Shown: piece after piece, positions 11,055-13,957 of the stretch
Position numbering within the stretch: the first letter of the stretch is position 1
Layout: each line of letters opens with the position of its first letter
Assembly: GCA_937900305.1 (NCBI GenBank)
Contig: CALCCV010000389.1
Coordinates: forward strand, 1-13,957
Origin: an uncultured Pseudobdellovibrionaceae bacterium
GTDB lineage: Bacteria; Bdellovibrionota; Bdellovibrionia; Bdellovibrionales; Bdellovibrionaceae
Direction: 5' to 3'
Length of the DNA: 13,957 nucleotides
Position numbers and translations under genes: made by a program
Notes under the pieces: model-generated
What the model was told of the DNA's origin: nothing
Databases searched by the model: none
The model's input: the letters and a program-made list of their open reading frames with translations, nothing else

Positions 11055-13957
11055 CAGCGTCCTTCGCGGTGTAAGTTAAATTCGAATTGTGTTGATTTGT
11101 TTTGTCAACAGAAGTGGGAATTTGGCTCCAGAAATCGGTAAGGTCTTTCAAAATTTGATTTGAGACGAGTTCTTTAACGTCAGTCTGAAACCAATCTTGC
11201 GGAAGGGCTTTTGCGTAGTCAGTCAGGAGAAAACGTTGGTCCACGAGGATGATGACTCCACGATCGGAAGAGCTGCGGACCACTCGACCGGCGGCCTGAA
11301 TGGCTTTTGCCATCGCGGGGTAAACATATGTATAGTTAAAGCCTTCTTCGAATTTATTTTGGTAGTGCGTGCGCATGCGCTCGTGTTCATAATCGAAAAC
11401 GGGAAGGGGCGGTCCGATGATGAAAGCGCCGAGGAGCATATCACCGAGGTAGTCGATGCCTTCCGAAAACACTCCACCCTGAACGCCGATCAGGAGAGTG
11501 GGAGTTATGGCGGCCCGAAGAGTGGCGAGCATTTCAACCGTGCGGTGAGGGGGCATGTCCCGCTCTTGAGTGAGGCAACTCATGCGGCTCGGAGATTCAG
11601 AGAGCCAGGCTTCGCTAAATTTTTTGAGATATTCGAAGCTGGGGAAAAATACAGCGTAGTTGCCGGGCCGAAGGATGGTGATGCGTTCGACCAATGCACA
11701 AATTTTCAGTAACGAATCTTCACGCTGGGAATATTTGGTTGAAACTTGCGGAACAATTAAAATTTTTCGATGAGCGGTGGCGAATGGAAATGGCAGCTCG
11801 GCGGTTCGAACTTGCTCGCCGTCGAGTCCCAACAAGCGTTGGTAGTACAAAAAGGGTTTGAGGGTCGCAGAAAATCCAACCATTTGTGGAAACTGTTCAT
11901 AAATGGATTTCAAATGTTCAGAGACATCAAACTTCATCAATCTGAGGCGACAATCAGTTCCTCCGCGGGCTCTGATTGATTCGACAAAGCTGCACCACCC
12001 GGCAGGTTGGTTTGTCCATTCGGCCAGCGTTGTCACAAATTGATCAAGGGAGTTGATGAGTTTTAAGAATGGATCTCGACGTTCAAGATTGTAACTCTGC
12101 TTCAAGGCGATCGACCACAGATCCATGAGTTCTTTTTGGAAATATTGAAAAATCGGCAGTGGAAAGGTGCGATCTTCGGCAGAAGCTCCGTTTGCGGGAG
12201 TGAACGTCGAGAGAAATTCATCGAGTTGATCGAAGAGTAAAAAATGGTTGTGCAAAGCCTCAGGAATTTTATTTTTAATTGCATCGATGAGTCTTTTGAC
12301 ATCGCTGACTTTAAGTTCCGCGCTAAAATAATCCATGGCTCGCGAAACGAGGTTGTGCATTTCATCCACGACGAGGATGGGAGAGGTTTCGCTCTTAGTT
12401 GAAAGTGGACGGTAGGGAAAATGACCAAAGCGTTTGATGCTGTTGGAAGGTGAGAAAATATAATTGTAATCGCAAATCACCACGTGGGACCAGGGGATCA
12501 TCTCAAGCTGCAGTTCAAATGGGCAAACTTGATATTTTTCTCCGGCCCGTAAAAATTCTTGGCGGGAGAGCGTTGTTTTTTTTCTCAACTTCTTGATGAT
12601 CGAATTTTCGGCGACTTTTTGGTAGTGGTTTTTTGCATATTCACAGTGATCGGGATTGCAGAGTGGTTCACTCTTCAAACACATTTTTCCTTTGGCGTGA
12701 ATGGTGAGTGAGCGCAGCTGGGGTGAGGTTTTGGGATCACTTTTTGGCAAAGCCTCGCGCAAATGTTCGACGGCCTCTTCGGCCACGGAGTGTTGGGAGT
12801 TTTTTGGGGTCAGGTAGATGAGAGGTTTGTGATGGCGAAGGCTCTCTCGCAGTGAAGGAAACGTGACACCCAGAGTTTTACCCATCCCGGTAGGAGCTTG
12901 AAGGAGGAGCGGTTGCTTTTTTGATAAGGAAATTTCAACTTGTTCTATTAAGGTTTTTTGTCCTTGGCGAAATTCCGCGAAGGGAAAGCGAATGATTTCG
13001 GCAAGTCTCGGGAAAGTAACTTGGTGTTTTTGGGAGTCGGAAATTTCTTTCCGTATTTCTGCTAAGCGACGTTCCAGCCAGGTTTCATAGTCCAAGAGGG
13101 TCAGGTTGACTGGCAAGTCTTCTCCGTCACCAGTGAGCGATGAGACGAGGTGAAGCGAAATTTTTGGCCACTGGCCAGTTTGCTGATACATTTGCAGTTC
13201 TTCTTCAAAATCGTGTTTGAACGAATGGGTGTTTCGATGCTGTTGAACTGTCGGGCCCACAAATGCAACGACACCGCCAACCATCCACATCAGTCGTTGG
13301 ACATAATATCCACGCCAAATATCCGTCAGGCGAAAAGATACAGACGTTGGCAAAAACAATCCCCAAAATGCGCGTTTATCAAAAAGCGTGTTTTGCGAAT
13401 TGAATGGTGCCATAAAGTTGGGCGGAATATAGATTGGGTACCGACGTTGGAAAATAATATGGCCCAATTCCTCGACATGGGTCAATCGATAAATGGCGTC
13501 GATGTCGGGATCGAGATCGGCCAGCCCTTGCTGGATCCATCCGCTGTCTCCATTCAAATTGCTGCCATTCCGAACCGAACCGCGTCCAGTGCATTCCGCA
13601 TGAATGCTTTCAATCGGGAATCCGCGCGGCCAAATGTGTGGAGCGCCAAATGCAGCATATGGATTGACTGCAATTTGATCGCGCAATCTCGCACATGGAA
13701 TCAGCGAACTCATGTCGTGTATCCAAGGAGACGGTGCGCGTGCCAATGCGTTGTCGTCGTCGGTGTCGAAAATGTATTGGGCACCGTGCTTGATGGCAAA
13801 CAAATATCCGATGTTTTTTCGAGTATAGGATGAGTAAGGAATAAACTCGGTAATGTGGTAGTTTAACCGCAATTGCCATTCCACTGTCAGATAAATGAGA
13901 CGGTCGTGTTCGATTCCATACGATTCAGGCGATGCGACGTCGGCAACAACGAGGATT
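11047..13957 (-). CDS. XPD/DinG-type Fe-S helicase, read in one frame with an upstream STELLO-like segment; 5' partial
   Basis: The frame is open from the right window edge to the stop at 11047; a GTG at 13884 is merely internal. The helicase part (stop to about 13170, some 705 residues) has all superfamily 2 XPD/DinG signatures: Walker A APTGMGKT (12874-12897), four Fe-S cluster cysteines (codons at 12679, 12658, 12643 and 12523, in MCLKSEPLCNPDHCEYA and YQVCPFEL), VVICDYNYIF, a DEMH box (12355-12366), GFSATL, and motif VI QAAGRVVR (11278-11301). It unwinds DNA 5' to 3' by family precedent. Relatives often carry a PD-(D/E)XK nuclease domain in front; only its last strands appear to remain (SLHLVSSLTGDGEDL and the helix after it). 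Everything upstream of about 13170 belongs to a different family, described separately. The native start of the helicase is therefore not in view. The next gene overlaps its stop, forming a helicase-nuclease operon. Confidence 0.85.
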   Translation of the reverse strand, partial: ILVVADVASPESYGIEHDRLIYLTVEWQLRLNYHITEFIPYSSYTRKNIGYLFAIKHGAQYIFDTDDDNALARAPSPWIHDMSSLIPCARLRDQIAVNPYAAFGAPHIWPRGFPIESIHAECTGRGSVRNGSNLNGDSGWIQQGLADLDPDIDAIYRLTHVEELGHIIFQRRYPIYIPPNFMAPFNSQNTLFDKRAFWGLFLPTSVSFRLTDIWRGYYVQRLMWMVGGVVAFVGPTVQQHRNTHSFKHDFEEELQMYQQTGQWPKISLHLVSSLTGDGEDLPVNLTLLDYETWLERRLAEIRKEISDSQKHQVTFPRLAEIIRFPFAEFRQGQKTLIEQVEISLSKKQPLLLQAPTGMGKTLGVTFPSLRESLRHHKPLIYLTPKNSQHSVAEEAVEHLREALPKSDPKTSPQLRSLTIHAKGKMCLKSEPLCNPDHCEYAKNHYQKVAENSIIKKLRKKTTLSRQEFLRAGEKYQVCPFELQLEMIPWSHVVICDYNYIFSPSNSIKRFGHFPYRPLSTKSETSPILVVDEMHNLVSRAMDYFSAELKVSDVKRLIDAIKNKIPEALHNHFLLFDQLDEFLSTFTPANGASAEDRTFPLPIFQYFQKELMDLWSIALKQSYNLERRDPFLKLINSLDQFVTTLAEWTNQPAGWCSFVESIRARGGTDCRLRLMKFDVSEHLKSIYEQFPQMVGFSATLKPFLYYQRLLGLDGEQVRTAELPFPFATAHRKILIVPQVSTKYSQREDSLLKICALVERITILRPGNYAVFFPSFEYLKKFSEAWLSESPSRMSCLTQERDMPPHRTVEMLATLRAAITPTLLIGVQGGVFSEGIDYLGDMLLGAFIIGPPLPVFDYEHERMRTHYQNKFEEGFNYTYVYPAMAKAIQAAGRVVRSSSDRGVIILVDQRFLLTDYAKALPQDWFQTDVKELVSNQILKDLTDFWSQIPTSVDKTNQHNSNLTYTAKDADV
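13178..13957 (-). other. STELLO/DUF288 glycosyltransferase-like coding segment, truncated at window edge
   Basis: About 260 residues encoded at the right end match the STELLO (DUF288) family rather than any helicase. Visible family hallmarks in order are SSYTRKNIGYLFAIKHGA, the metal-binding-like DTDDDN (13750-13767), NPYAAFGAPHIWPRGFP, WIQQGLADLDPDIDAIYRLT, the strongly conserved APFNSQNTLF (13381-13410) with AFWGLFLPTSVSFR, DIWRGYYVQRLMW, and QQHRNTHSF. The N-terminus of the domain is beyond the edge. Similarity fades at QQTGQ, just where the helicase-type sequence begins. STELLO proteins are Golgi enzymes in plants, implicated in cellulose synthase assembly, and also occur in nematodes and protists; bacterial members cannot be excluded. 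No intron is seen in 780 bases. It is in frame with the helicase but has different alanine codon use, so a chimeric join or a recent fusion are both possible. Confidence 0.85.

Noticed and set aside
11197..11712. 171-residue plus-strand ORF opposite the helicase C-terminal domain
   Set aside because: It overlaps helicase motif VI and the C-terminal helicase lobe on the other strand and shows no independent coding signs.
13150..13833. 227-residue plus-strand ORF opposite the STELLO-like segment
   Set aside because: The minus strand shows strong STELLO family motifs over the same bases; the plus frame is a shadow with no recognisable features.
11047..13957. A defence-system interpretation of the helicase-nuclease pair
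   Set aside because: Helicase plus nuclease is also typical of housekeeping repair, and no other defence genes, integrase or island boundary are in the window.

Overview
The window looks like one draft or metagenomic contig from a Gram-negative, predator-like deltaproteobacterial lineage. Bdellovibrionota/Oligoflexia is my best guess, from gene style rather than any marker gene. GC is mid-range by eye, genes are tightly packed, and five or six of the nine products carry signal peptides or lipoboxes. The first 12 bases match the 3' end of the Illumina TruSeq adapter, so the left edge is a contig end with untrimmed adapter. The right edge cuts through an open reading frame.

Layout. (1) 13-1633: a divergent pair, a secreted aspartic protease with two DTG motifs (minus strand, cut at the contig end) and an XRE-type regulator (plus strand). 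They share a short intergenic region with a GTATAC tandem/palindromic operator candidate. (2) 1664-5311: a 20-bp perfect palindrome, then a minus-strand run read in the order tetra-CxxCH cytochrome-like lipoprotein, exported alpha/beta hydrolase, small CoA-binding (YccU-like) protein. (3) 5568-9258: three plus-strand genes for exported proteins: an unknown secreted protein, a lipoprotein with a Pro-rich stalk and collagen-like Gly repeats, and an exported serine hydrolase with a GYSLG elbow. (4) 9255-13957: a minus-strand pair of DNA-processing genes overlapping by 8 bp: an XPD/DinG-type Fe-S helicase followed by a protein joining a degenerate DnaQ-like exonuclease fold to an intact UvrC/Cho-type GIY-YIG nuclease domain.

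The most striking point is at the right end. The helicase frame continues without a stop into about 780 bp encoding a STELLO/DUF288 glycosyltransferase-like domain, a family best known from plants and nematodes. It sits where related helicases carry a PD-(D/E)XK nuclease domain. Alanine codon use changes sharply across the junction (GCA 9 of 18 on the STELLO side, 4 of 26 in the helicase sample). With adapter left at the other end, a chimeric assembly is my leading explanation, but a true in-frame fusion is not excluded. The second real oddity is the exonuclease-like domain, in which most catalytic positions are replaced while the fused GIY-YIG domain keeps its active-site residues.

No rRNA, tRNA, CRISPR array or insertion sequence was seen. 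No stretch over 300 bases lacks a gene.
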